A stretch of 24,694 nucleotides of DNA, taken from Phycisphaerales bacterium UBA2402 (GTDB lineage Bacteria > Planctomycetota > Phycisphaerae > Phycisphaerales > UBA1924). The notes below the pieces were generated by a model. That model had not been told where the DNA came from. It saw only the letters and a list, made by a program, of their open reading frames with translations, and did no database searches. This document shows, piece by piece, positions 15,168 through 22,766 of this stretch. The position numbers and the translations under genes were made by a program. The stretch spans positions 1-24,694 of the forward strand of contig DDSA01000036.1 of NCBI GenBank assembly GCA_002343715.1. Direction: 5' to 3'. How positions within the stretch are numbered: the first letter of the stretch is position 1; each line of letters opens with the position of its first letter.

Positions 15168-16133
15168 ATGAGCCAGATGCCAATTGTGAGCGTGACGCGG
15201 ACGCCGCCGGGTTTGCCCAAGGTGCTCGGAGCCGAGGTGCGGGTGCGTTCGGACGAGCGTCCGACACGCGAAGAACTGCTGGCCTTTGTCAAGGGCAGCG
15301 CGGTGGTCATCACCATGTACTCCGACAAAGTGGACAACGAGTTTCTGGACGCGGCCGGGCCGCAGTTGCTAGGCGTGTGCAACTTCGCCGTGGGCTACGA
15401 GAACATTGATCTTGAGGCCTGCCGCCGACGGGGTGTGAAGGCCACCAACACGCCCAACGCGGTCACGGAGGGGACGGCGGATATGGCCTGGACGCTGATA
15501 CTCGGGGCGGCCCGACGGATCATCGAGGCCGACCGCTACGCCCGAAGCCCGGAGTACCCGCGCCGCGGCAATCTGGGGATGGCGGAGTTCCTGGGGCTGG
15601 ACCTGACGGGGCGAACCCTGCACATCGTGGGCGCGGGTCGGATCGGCTTCGCCGTGGCGATGCGCAGCCGAGGGTGGGGGATGCGTGTGTGCTACACGGC
15701 ACGCGGCCGTCACTGGGATTTTGAGTTGGCTCCGCTCGCCGCCGAGCGCGTGGAGTTGCTCGAAGGGCTTCGCCGGGCGGACGTGGTGAGCATTCATTGC
15801 CCGCTGACGCCGCAGACGAGGCATCTGATCAACCGTGACGCGCTCGCCGTCATGAAGCCCACCGCGATCCTCGTGAATACAGCGCGGGGACCGATCGTCG
15901 ATGAGTCGGCCCTCGTCGAGGCGCTCGACAGCGGCCGTCTGTACGCCGCGGGGTTGGACGTCTTTGAGCACGAGCCGGTCGTGCACCCGGGTCTGATCGC
16001 CAATCCGCGCGTGGTGCTCAGCCCGCATATCGGCAGCGGGGCCGAGCGCTACCGCGTGATGATGACCGAGATGGCCTGCGAGAACGCCGCGGCGATCATC
16101 GCCGGTGCGGAGCCGCCCAACCGCATCGCCTGA
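15168..16133 (+). CDS. D-2-hydroxyacid dehydrogenase, glyoxylate/hydroxypyruvate reductase type
   Basis: A 321-residue NAD(P)-dependent reductase. The substrate domain has NFAVGYENIDLEAC (72-85) and TPNAVTEGTADMAW (95-108), as in glyoxylate reductases. The Rossmann motif is VGAGRIG (154-160). The catalytic residues are R240 in VNTARGPIVDE, E269 in DVFEHEP, and H287 in LSPHIGSG, so the Arg-Glu-His set is complete. It would reduce glyoxylate to glycolate or hydroxypyruvate to D-glycerate in the cytoplasm. It is transcribed away from the aldolase gene and converges on the glycosyltransferase-like gene with an 11-bp gap. Related 2-ketogluconate or lactate dehydrogenases cannot be fully excluded. 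Confidence 0.88.
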   Translation: MSQMPIVSVTRTPPGLPKVLGAEVRVRSDERPTREELLAFVKGSAVVITMYSDKVDNEFLDAAGPQLLGVCNFAVGYENIDLEACRRRGVKATNTPNAVTEGTADMAWTLILGAARRIIEADRYARSPEYPRRGNLGMAEFLGLDLTGRTLHIVGAGRIGFAVAMRSRGWGMRVCYTARGRHWDFELAPLAAERVELLEGLRRADVVSIHCPLTPQTRHLINRDALAVMKPTAILVNTARGPIVDESALVEALDSGRLYAAGLDVFEHEPVVHPGLIANPRVVLSPHIGSGAERYRVMMTEMACENAAAIIAGAEPPNRIA

Positions 16134-16144
16134 TCCGCCGTGTC

Positions 16145-16834
16145 TCAGGGCAACCGGACAAAGTTCATGATGTTGGGCGGCTGCATGGCGGCGTTGAACT
16201 GTCCCACGATGGGCGGGATCGGCTCGTACGAGTGCCAGACCTTGATCGGACCGTAGACGACTTTCTGCCACTGGGCACGGAGGTTCCAGTTCAGCGGGAG
16301 CACGAACGGATTGAAGGCCAACTCATGTACGGCCATCGCGAAGCCGCACTGGTCATTGCACGGCATTTCATCGAGTTGGCCATTCACAAACCGGATGGGC
16401 AGGCGGGAATCCGCGGTTCTGGCGAGTTCCGCCCAGCGGGCGAAGAGTTCGCGGGTGAGGGGGGCGCGGTCAAAGAAGAGCACCCCGGTGTTGTATTCGA
16501 TCAGATCGCCGGAGACGGCGTGCGGGTAGCGGCGGGCGTACGGAGCCTCGCAGATGCAGCAGGCGAGGTGGTGTCGTTCGGCCATCTCGAAACCGAAGTC
16601 CAGGCGGTCGAGCACCACGGTGTCGGCGTCGAGAAAGAGCGTGGTATCAAAGGGGGTCCACTCCATCATGCCGGCTTTGTCCACGAGGCTCGCGCCTTTG
16701 GGTAGATCGTGGATCTTCACGGGCAGTTCGGGATGAAGCTGCTTGACAGAAGCGATGGAACGGTCGAGCGTTGCCTGCATCGCGGGGTTGAAAAATCGGT
16801 CCCAGACTACGTACAGCACGCCTCGGCTCGGCAT
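16145..16834 (-). CDS. Glycosyltransferase-like protein (GT-A fold, DxD motif)
   Basis: A 229-residue protein. The start is chosen at ATG 16834, preceded by AAAAGGA with 5-base spacing; a TTG at 16861 overlapping the dut stop would add nine residues. The N-terminus (GVLYVVWD), a sugar-nucleotide-binding region, and FLDADTVVLD with the metal-binding D69-A-D71 match GT-A nucleotide-diphospho-sugar transferases. The later blocks YNTGVLFFDRA (about 115-125) and NDQCGFAMAV resemble those of GT8-like enzymes. No transmembrane helix or signal is seen. It follows dut closely on the same strand. Donor and acceptor cannot be read. Confidence 0.7.
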   Translation of the reverse strand: MPSRGVLYVVWDRFFNPAMQATLDRSIASVKQLHPELPVKIHDLPKGASLVDKAGMMEWTPFDTTLFLDADTVVLDRLDFGFEMAERHHLACCICEAPYARRYPHAVSGDLIEYNTGVLFFDRAPLTRELFARWAELARTADSRLPIRFVNGQLDEMPCNDQCGFAMAVHELAFNPFVLPLNWNLRAQWQKVVYGPIKVWHSYEPIPPIVGQFNAAMQPPNIMNFVRLP

Positions 16835-16857
16835 GATTGTCCTTTTCTCGGGCGTAT

Positions 16858-17319
16858 TCAACGCACGCCTGTAGAACCGAAGCCGCCCGTGCCGCGGAGA
16901 GTCTGGTCGAGCGATTCAACCTCCACGACAACGGAACGAACCACCGGTGCGATCACCATCTGAGCGATGCGCATGCCCTGGGATACATGGAAGGGTTCGT
17001 GCCCGTGGTTGATCATCGGCACGATGATCTCGCCGCGATAATCACTGTCGATCGTGCCCGGCGAGTTGGGAAGGGTCATGCCGTGACGACCAGCCAGCCC
17101 GCTGCGGGGCCTGATCTGAGCCTCGTAGCCCGGCGGCACCGCCGCCGCCCAACCCGTGGGTACAAACCTGATCTCACCCGGTTGAATGGTGATCCCAGAC
17201 TCTTCCACACAGGCGCACAGGTCCATGCCCGCCGCCCCGGTCGATTGATAGGCCGGAAGGACAGCGCCAGAACGCAGTCTTTTGAGCGGGAGTGAAGTCG
17301 GTTCGGTGCCGGCATTCAT
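16858..17319 (-). CDS. dut: Deoxyuridine 5'-triphosphate nucleotidohydrolase (dUTPase)
   Basis: A 153-residue trimeric-type dUTPase. It hydrolyses dUTP to dUMP and pyrophosphate, keeping uracil out of DNA and feeding dTMP synthesis. All five family motifs are present in order: STGAAGMDL (26-34), RPRSGLA (70-76), NSPGTIDSDYRGEI (85-98, catalytic D91), GMRIAQMVIAP (115-125), and the Gly-rich tail RGTGGFGSTG (142-151). The length is standard. Its ATG overlaps the TGA of the upstream small gene by 4 bases (ATGA), and the glycosyltransferase-like gene starts right after it, so the three genes form one transcription unit. Confidence 0.97.
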   Translation of the reverse strand: MNAGTEPTSLPLKRLRSGAVLPAYQSTGAAGMDLCACVEESGITIQPGEIRFVPTGWAAAVPPGYEAQIRPRSGLAGRHGMTLPNSPGTIDSDYRGEIIVPMINHGHEPFHVSQGMRIAQMVIAPVVRSVVVEVESLDQTLRGTGGFGSTGVR

Positions 17320-17594
17320 AGGGGCGACGGTACGCCCCCGGTTGAGATGCAGCAGACCGAAGGCGGTGCTCCGCGTTCGGTGAGAAGTCGGTCGTACGCT
17401 TCCAAGGTGCGACGGGTTTCGGCGATCGCGTGGTCAAGACTGGAATGACCGGTAACTCGCTTGAAAAGGTCTCTCCGGGATGAATCCGCCAGCACGGCTT
17501 CGGCGCGGCGCTTGGAATCAAGGAGACCATCGAGAAGTCGCTGGGCGTCGGCTCGTGAGGCGAAGATGTCTTCAAGAGCGGGTTGGTTTTCCAT
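17316..17594 (-). CDS. Small helical protein of unknown function upstream of dut
   Basis: A 92-residue protein if the ATG at 17594 is used (MENQPALEDIF). An in-frame TTG at 17627 would add 11 residues, but neither start has a clear ribosome-binding site. The body is charged and predicted helical (RADAQRLLDGLLDSKRRAEAV, in part; then AIAETRRTLEAYDRLL), suggesting a short coiled coil or helical bundle. The last 20 residues are Pro/Ser/Cys-rich. I recognise no family. The 4-base overlap with dut supports its being a real, co-translated gene. Confidence 0.6.
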   Translation of the reverse strand: MENQPALEDIFASRADAQRLLDGLLDSKRRAEAVLADSSRRDLFKRVTGHSSLDHAIAETRRTLEAYDRLLTERGAPPSVCCISTGGVPSPL

Positions 17595-17697
17595 GAAGAA
17601 ACAATGAAACACAACTGACTGGCTCAATCGATCGGGTGATCAACCCCGGGTGCTATGGCATCCGAGTATTGGATTGTGGGCCATCGAAACCCGGGGA

Positions 17698-19365
17698 TCA
17701 AGCCGCTCGAAGTTTCTGATGTTTACTCATGTTCGCAGTATGTGCGGTATCCAGAGAACTGGTTTTCATGTCGGGAACGTTGCGACGGATCGCGGCCAGC
17801 ACGATGCCCTTGTCGGTGCAATGACGGACCGCAGCCAGTTCCGCTACCAAACGTCCGACATCGTGCGCTGTGGTCGCCGGCGATGCGAAGGAAAGAATGC
17901 CGGGATGGCTCGTGGGCGAGAGGTGCTCGGCGGTGTACGCGAGTTCCTCGTGGAGTTTTTCACCCGGACGGATTCCCGTGAATCGGATTTCCATGTTTGG
18001 CACTCGCGGGTCGGTTGGACACACGCTCTCGGTGGTGAAAGGTCGGAAGCCGTGGGCTTCAATAAAACGGTGCGCCAAATCGAGGATTCGAACCGGCCGG
18101 CCCATGTCGAGCACATACACCGCAGCCGGAGCGCCCTTTCGAATCGAGAGCGCGGAGGCCTGCACGACCAGAGACGCGGCTTCGTGGATGGTCATGAAAT
18201 AGCGGGTCATCCGTGCATCGGTGACGGTGACCGGCCCGCCTTCTGAGATCTGGCTTTCCCAGATGGGTAGCACACTGCACGCCGAGCCGAGTACATTCCC
18301 GAAACGGACCATGGAGAGACCCGTGCCTGATTCGCCGGCCTGGTTCGACAACCCATGGACGTACATCTCGGCAAGGCGCTTGGTAGCGCCCATCACGCTG
18401 GATGGATGAACCGCTTTGTCGGAGGAGATGAGCACAAAACGCTCCGCCCCGACAGCGAGACAGGCGTCTACCACGCTCTTGGTGCCGAAGAAGTTGTTGT
18501 CCACGGCGTGGGAGGGATGGTCTTCCATGAGCGGGACGTGTTTGTGGGCCGCGGCATGGAAGACGGTGTGTGGTCGCAGGGCGACAAAGTGATCCAGCGT
18601 CGAAGTTGCATCGGTGACATCGTGAAGCACGGCTCTGCGAGGCACGTTCGGGAATCGTCGGGCGAGCGTGCGATCGATATCGAACAGCGCGTTCTCGCTC
18701 CGCTCGACCAGGATGATGCACGCGGGATTGAACGATGCCGCGATGCGGCAGAGTTCGCTCCCGATGCTCCCCCCGGCACCGGTGATCAGCACCCGACGGC
18801 CTTCCAAAACTTGCGCCACGGCTCCACGGTCGATGCTTCGCGGCGTGCGGTCGATCAGCCTGGCCGGATCGATGTTCACGTTCTGCTTCTGTGGTGTCGC
18901 GGCATCGCCGAGCAGGAGTTCATCCAGCGGGGTGACGAGTCTCGCGATAATTCCCAGGTCGCGCAGCCGGGCGAGCACATCGTCGCGCAGGCGTCCTTCA
19001 CGATGCGGTACCGAAACGACCGCCATCGAGATCGGGTCGCGTTCGTGCTGTTCATGGAGTTCGTTGAGTGAACGCCATGTGGGAAGGCCGCATAGTCGAG
19101 TGGGGTCGGGGGCGTGCCCCAGCGCGACAACCGCAACGGCCTTGGCCAGGCCGGTGCCGAATACAAACTGTGGTGCCAGACCGGGAAGCGTGGAGGCCGT
19201 GCCGACAAGCACGATGCGGCGTCCCACATTCGGGCCGGAGAGGTCGCGAGAGAATCCCGTCTCCGCCTGTTCGTGTGAACCCGTCACGGTCAGTTCCCGG
19301 TGCAGAGAGCCGCTCGTTCGCGCACGCCGCGATGTCGAGCAAGCCGCATGGCTGGTTATCGTCAA
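17698..19365 (-). CDS. CapD/FlaA1-like nucleotide-sugar 4,6-dehydratase/epimerase lacking membrane helices
   Basis: A 555-residue protein in two parts. Residues about 48-160 form a nucleotide-binding-like N-terminal domain (RRIVLVGTAS start). Residues about 185-520 are an SDR-type dehydratase: TGAGGSIGSE (195-204), HAAAHKHVPLMEDHP (270-284), and the catalytic block SSDKAVHPSSVMGATKR (314-330) with D316, K317, M325 and K329. This DK...M...K arrangement replaces the usual Tyr and is typical of the UDP-GlcNAc 4,6-dehydratase family (WbpM, PglF, CapD). VRFGNVLGS and GIRPGEKLHEEL are further signatures. Family members normally carry four N-terminal membrane helices; here there are none. The product would be a deoxy-keto sugar nucleotide for surface glycans. 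The start is the TTG at 19365, with GAAGG 5 bases upstream. Confidence 0.88.
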   Translation of the reverse strand: MTITSHAACSTSRRARTSGSLHRELTVTGSHEQAETGFSRDLSGPNVGRRIVLVGTASTLPGLAPQFVFGTGLAKAVAVVALGHAPDPTRLCGLPTWRSLNELHEQHERDPISMAVVSVPHREGRLRDDVLARLRDLGIIARLVTPLDELLLGDAATPQKQNVNIDPARLIDRTPRSIDRGAVAQVLEGRRVLITGAGGSIGSELCRIAASFNPACIILVERSENALFDIDRTLARRFPNVPRRAVLHDVTDATSTLDHFVALRPHTVFHAAAHKHVPLMEDHPSHAVDNNFFGTKSVVDACLAVGAERFVLISSDKAVHPSSVMGATKRLAEMYVHGLSNQAGESGTGLSMVRFGNVLGSACSVLPIWESQISEGGPVTVTDARMTRYFMTIHEAASLVVQASALSIRKGAPAAVYVLDMGRPVRILDLAHRFIEAHGFRPFTTESVCPTDPRVPNMEIRFTGIRPGEKLHEELAYTAEHLSPTSHPGILSFASPATTAHDVGRLVAELAAVRHCTDKGIVLAAIRRNVPDMKTSSLDTAHTANMSKHQKLRAA

Positions 19366-19445
19366 GTCGCCTTCGATCCGTCACTGGCGAGCGGGTGCAA
19401 GAGAAATCGCACGCGCTGAAGAGTTATTGGATACCGTTTCCGCGC

Positions 19446-20096
19446 ATGATCTGCCGAATCAAGGGAGTGTTGGAGCGCATCGACGGCCTCGGGGCCGTCG
19501 TCGCCCCCGTGGGGGATGGCGCGGTGGCATACGAGGTGCTGCTGCCGGCCTTTTTGGCCGAGCGTCTTTCCGGGCGGATCGGAGGGCAGGTGAGTTTCAT
19601 CACCTTTCATTATCTCGAAGGACAGGGACAGGGCACGAGTTTCGTGCCCCGCCTTGTGGGATTCTCTACGGCCGCCGAAAGGGAGTTCTTCGAGTTGTTC
19701 ACCACGGTCAAGGGCATCGGCAATCGAAAGGCACTGCGGGCGATGGCGGTAGAGCCTTCGGGCATCGCCGCGGCGATCATTCGAAAGGATGCGGCGGCTC
19801 TGATCAGACTGCCGGAGATTGGCAAACGCCTCGCCGAGACGGTGATCGCGGAGTTGTCGGGCAAAGTCGAGGCATTCCTGTCACCGGCCGAGTCGGCGGT
19901 CCTGGAGTCGGGGGCGACCGCCTCCGCGGGGGCCGGGCACGAGGACGCCGTGCTCGCGTTGATGGCACTCGGCGAGCCTCGCCCCGAGGCGGAGCGGCTG
20001 GTGGTTCGCGCGCTGGAGCGGGCACGTCGGGGCAATGTGGAACTGACCACTCCCGAAGCGGTGGTGGAGTACGTCTTTGCGGCGAGGGCCTCCTGA
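19446..20096 (+). CDS. ruvA: Holliday junction branch migration protein RuvA
   Basis: A 216-residue protein. RuvA tetramers hold Holliday junctions and recruit the RuvB motor. The N-terminal OB-fold domain (about 1-64) starts [12 protein letters not shown] and includes [11 protein letters not shown]. The helix-hairpin-helix domain (about 65-140) has [17 protein letters not shown] and [20 protein letters not shown] flexible Ala/Gly linker leads to the small RuvB-binding domain III (about 160-216, [21 protein letters not shown]). The start is the ATG at 19446 because the family begins MI..I.G; longer frames upstream lack family match. ruvC and ruvB are not adjacent. The hydroxyproline epimerase gene begins one base after its stop codon. 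Confidence 0.95.
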   Translation: MICRIKGVLERIDGLGAVVAPVGDGAVAYEVLLPAFLAERLSGRIGGQVSFITFHYLEGQGQGTSFVPRLVGFSTAAEREFFELFTTVKGIGNRKALRAMAVEPSGIAAAIIRKDAAALIRLPEIGKRLAETVIAELSGKVEAFLSPAESAVLESGATASAGAGHEDAVLALMALGEPRPEAERLVVRALERARRGNVELTTPEAVVEYVFAARAS

Positions 20097-20097
20097 G

Positions 20098-21039
20098 ATG
20101 ACCCATCGCATACGTGTCGTTGATTCACACACGGGAGGCGAACCGACGCGAACGGTTCTCGCCGGCGGACCCGATCTCGGTTGCGGCCCGCTCTCGGAAC
20201 GACTTGATCTGTTTCGTGATCGTCACGATTCGTTCCGTTCAACGGTGGTGAACGAACCGCGCGGCTGCGATGCCATGGTCGGAGCCTTGCTCGTGCCGCC
20301 GATCGATGCTCGGGCGGCGACCGGCGTGATTTTCTTCAACAATGTGGGATACCTGGGCATGTGCGGTCACGGGACCATCGGTCTGGTAGTCACGTTGGCG
20401 CACCTCGGTCGGATCGGGACCGGGCGTCACGTGATCGAAACGCCGGTGGGGAGCATCACCGCCGAGTTGCACGACGATCGCAGCGTGAGCATCGAGAACG
20501 TGCCGAGTTATCGTTTGGCGGCGGATGTCGGTGTCGCGGTGGAGGGACTGGGGGTGGTGCGTGGCGATGTGGCGTGGGGAGGCAACTGGTTCTTTCTCGT
20601 TCATCAACACGGCCAGCGGGTGCACGCCGACAACATCGAACAACTCACGGCGGTTTCGTGGCGCATCCGACAGGCGCTTGAGCGAGAAGGCATCACCGGC
20701 AAGGGCGGTGCGCTGATCGATCATATCGAACTCTTTGCAGCGCCAAGCGGACCCCACGCCGATAGTCGCAACTTTGTGTTGTGCCCGGGCAAGGCGTACG
20801 ACCGTTCCCCCTGCGGCACGGGCACGAGCGCCAAACTGGCGTGCCTCTTCGCGGACGGTACGATCCGACCCGGGCAGACATGGCGGCAGGAGAGCGTCAT
20901 CGGTTCTGTCTTCATCGGGTCTGTGCGAGAGGAAGGCGGGGTACTCTTGCCCACGATCCGCGGCACAGCGCACATCACCGGCGAAGCGGATCTGATCGTG
21001 GATCCGAATGATCCATTTCGGGATGGAATTCGTGTCTGA
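20098..21039 (+). CDS. 4-hydroxyproline 2-epimerase (proline racemase family)
   Basis: A 313-residue enzyme. It should interconvert trans-4-hydroxy-L-proline and cis-4-hydroxy-D-proline, the first step of bacterial hydroxyproline use. The N-terminus is [15 protein letters not shown]. Both catalytic cysteines are present: C89 in [12 protein letters not shown] and C239 in [13 protein letters not shown]. Two Cys mark racemase/epimerase activity, since the dehydratase branch has Thr at the second site. The MCGHG form is more typical of hydroxyproline epimerases than of proline racemase (MCGHN). The start is the ATG at 20098, one base past the ruvA stop; a TTG inside ruvA is possible but unneeded. 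It is followed after 51 bp by the DapA-like gene that fits a later step. Confidence 0.9.
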   Translation: MTHRIRVVDSHTGGEPTRTVLAGGPDLGCGPLSERLDLFRDRHDSFRSTVVNEPRGCDAMVGALLVPPIDARAATGVIFFNNVGYLGMCGHGTIGLVVTLAHLGRIGTGRHVIETPVGSITAELHDDRSVSIENVPSYRLAADVGVAVEGLGVVRGDVAWGGNWFFLVHQHGQRVHADNIEQLTAVSWRIRQALEREGITGKGGALIDHIELFAAPSGPHADSRNFVLCPGKAYDRSPCGTGTSAKLACLFADGTIRPGQTWRQESVIGSVFIGSVREEGGVLLPTIRGTAHITGEADLIVDPNDPFRDGIRV

Positions 21040-21090
21040 GCGCGCCGATCAACATGAGCACAGGTTGTTCTGTCTCACCGGGAGCAGTTC

Positions 21091-22014
21091 ATGAAACAGC
21101 AGGATTGGCGGGGTGTTATTCCCGCGATCACCACGCCCTTCACCTCCGATGACAAGATCGACCATAATGTCCTGGCCCGGCACGCGGATTGGATGGTCGG
21201 TCACGGGTGTCGGGGCATCGTGGCGCTGGGTTCACTGGGGGAGGGAGGAAGCCTCGATCCGGATGAAAAGAGAGAGGTTCTCAGCACGCTGGTGCGCGCC
21301 GTGGGCGACCGTGTGCCGGTGGTGGCCGGAGTGGCGGCACTCTCGACCCGCGCCGCCGTGCGTTTGGCGATGGAAGCGGCCGACACGGGCTGCCGCGGTT
21401 TGATGGTTCTGCCGCCTTATGTATACCGCGGATCATGGGAGGAACTGCGCGGCCACGTAGGTGCGGTCATGTCCGCGACGGGATTGTCGTGCTTGCTCTA
21501 CAACAATCCGATCGCGTACGGAACGGACTTCTCGCCCGGCATGATCGCCGAACTGGCCAGCGAGCACGAGAACATGCACGCGGTGAAAGAGTCTTCGGCG
21601 GATGTGCGGAGAGTCACAGCGATCCGCGCGTCGCTGGGTGCTCGTGTTTCGATTTTAGTCGGGGTCGATGATCTGCTGGTCGAAGGAGTGGCCGCGGGAG
21701 CGGTCGGCTGGATTGCCGGGCTGGTCAACGCTTTTCCGGAGGAATCTGTCCGTCTCTTCAACCTCGCCGCGAACGGCCGATGGGAAGAAGCGGACAGGTT
21801 GTATCAGTGGTTTCTGCCGCTTCTTCGGATGGATGTCGTGCCCGAGTTTGTGCACCTGATCAAACTCGTTCAGCAGGAGGTCGGGTGGGGGTCGGAGCAG
21901 GTGCGCGGGCCACGCCGGATTCTGACCGGGCAGGAACGGGGGCGTGCCATACAAGTTCTGCGTGGAGCGATGGCTCAACGGTCCGTGGCGGAAGGGCGCG
22001 ACAGGGCACCGTGA
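21091..22014 (+). CDS. DapA-family lyase, probable 1-pyrroline-4-hydroxy-2-carboxylate deaminase
   Basis: A 307-residue TIM-barrel enzyme of the dihydrodipicolinate synthase/N-acetylneuraminate lyase superfamily. GGGAG (21080-21084) precedes the ATG by 6 bases. The Schiff-base lysine is K166 in HAVKESSADVRRV and the proton-relay tyrosine is Y137 in LLYNNPIAY. The pyruvate-binding loop reads LGSLGEGGSL where true DapA has GTTGE, so lysine biosynthesis is unlikely. Next to a hydroxyproline epimerase the best fit is the deaminase that turns 1-pyrroline-4-hydroxy-2-carboxylate into 2-oxoglutarate semialdehyde. The D-hydroxyproline oxidase and the semialdehyde dehydrogenase are not in the window. 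Its stop overlaps the GTG start proposed for the sigma factor (GTGA). Confidence 0.82.
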   Translation: MKQQDWRGVIPAITTPFTSDDKIDHNVLARHADWMVGHGCRGIVALGSLGEGGSLDPDEKREVLSTLVRAVGDRVPVVAGVAALSTRAAVRLAMEAADTGCRGLMVLPPYVYRGSWEELRGHVGAVMSATGLSCLLYNNPIAYGTDFSPGMIAELASEHENMHAVKESSADVRRVTAIRASLGARVSILVGVDDLLVEGVAAGAVGWIAGLVNAFPEESVRLFNLAANGRWEEADRLYQWFLPLLRMDVVPEFVHLIKLVQQEVGWGSEQVRGPRRILTGQERGRAIQVLRGAMAQRSVAEGRDRAP

Positions 22015-22736
22015 GTTGTTCCTGGCGTTCCGCCGTCTCTGACGACGACGCTCATCCTACCCTCCTACCTTCTCACCCCGAGCCTGTCCGAGTTCTCAGT
22101 CCCCGCTTGTCAAACGAATCCGACGAAATCCTGTTTGAACGACACCGCCGCGGCGGGGACACGGGCGCGTTCGCCGTGCTCATCGAGCGTCATCAGGCCG
22201 ATCTGCTGCGTTTTCTGACACGACTTATCGGCGAACAAGCCGGGGCCGAGGACGTCTTCCAGGAAGCCTTTCTCCAGGCTCATGTCGCCAGCCATACGTT
22301 CGATGCGGACCGCAAGTTTCGGCCCTGGCTTTTTACAATTGCGGCGAACAAGGCACGGGATTACCTACGTAAGAAAGGTCGTCGCCGGACCTTGGATCTC
22401 TCCGCACCGGTGGATGCGGGCGGCGGGGACGGTGACGGTTCGGCCGGGTCATTCATCGACCTGATGGAGATCGACATCCCGCAGCCCGATGCGGCGTTGG
22501 ATCGGGAGGAGACCGGCCGGAAAGTGCAGTCCTGTCTGAATGAACTTTCGCATCCGCTCCGTGAGATTCTTTTATTGGCGTATTTCCAGCGCCTGAGTTA
22601 TTTGCAGATTTCCGATGAACTGGGCATCCCGTTGGGGACGGTCAAGTCCCGGCTTCACTCGGCGGTGGCCGGGTTTGCAAAACGCTGGAAAGCCATGAAC
22701 GAACCTGCCGATTCCTCTTCCGTACATCCCTCGTAG
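22011..22736 (+). CDS. ECF-type RNA polymerase sigma factor
   Basis: A sigma-70 family protein of up to 241 residues. Region 2 contains FAVLIERHQADLLRFLTRLIG, of which RHQADLLRFLTRL is the core, then AEDVFQEAFLQAH (core polymerase binding) and FRPWLFTIAANKARDYLRKKGRR in parts PWLFTIAANKARDYL and RKKGRRR. Region 4 has LREILLLAYFQRLSYLQIS then LGIPLGTVKSRLHSA, the -35 helix-turn-helix. Its start is uncertain. A GTG at 22011 overlaps the previous stop by 4 bases; the first 32 codons then look non-coding, and a TTG at 22107 would begin right at the conserved part. The membrane protein at 22767 follows after 30 bp and probably controls it. This factor differs from the HEAYLRL type at 4848. Confidence 0.9.
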   Translation: MSCSWRSAVSDDDAHPTLLPSHPEPVRVLSPRLSNESDEILFERHRRGGDTGAFAVLIERHQADLLRFLTRLIGEQAGAEDVFQEAFLQAHVASHTFDADRKFRPWLFTIAANKARDYLRKKGRRRTLDLSAPVDAGGGDGDGSAGSFIDLMEIDIPQPDAALDREETGRKVQSCLNELSHPLREILLLAYFQRLSYLQISDELGIPLGTVKSRLHSAVAGFAKRWKAMNEPADSSSVHPS

Positions 22737-22766
22737 ATCACTGCTGCAATCCCGCCCCGATAAGTC

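Noticed and set aside
15369..16271. 300-residue open frame on the minus strand
   Set aside because: Antisense to the hydroxyacid dehydrogenase, whose catalytic residues are intact on the plus strand.
21091..22014. Lysine-pathway dihydrodipicolinate synthase (dapA)
   Set aside because: The pyruvate-binding loop lacks the TT pair and the gene follows a hydroxyproline epimerase, so a catabolic DapA-family role fits better.
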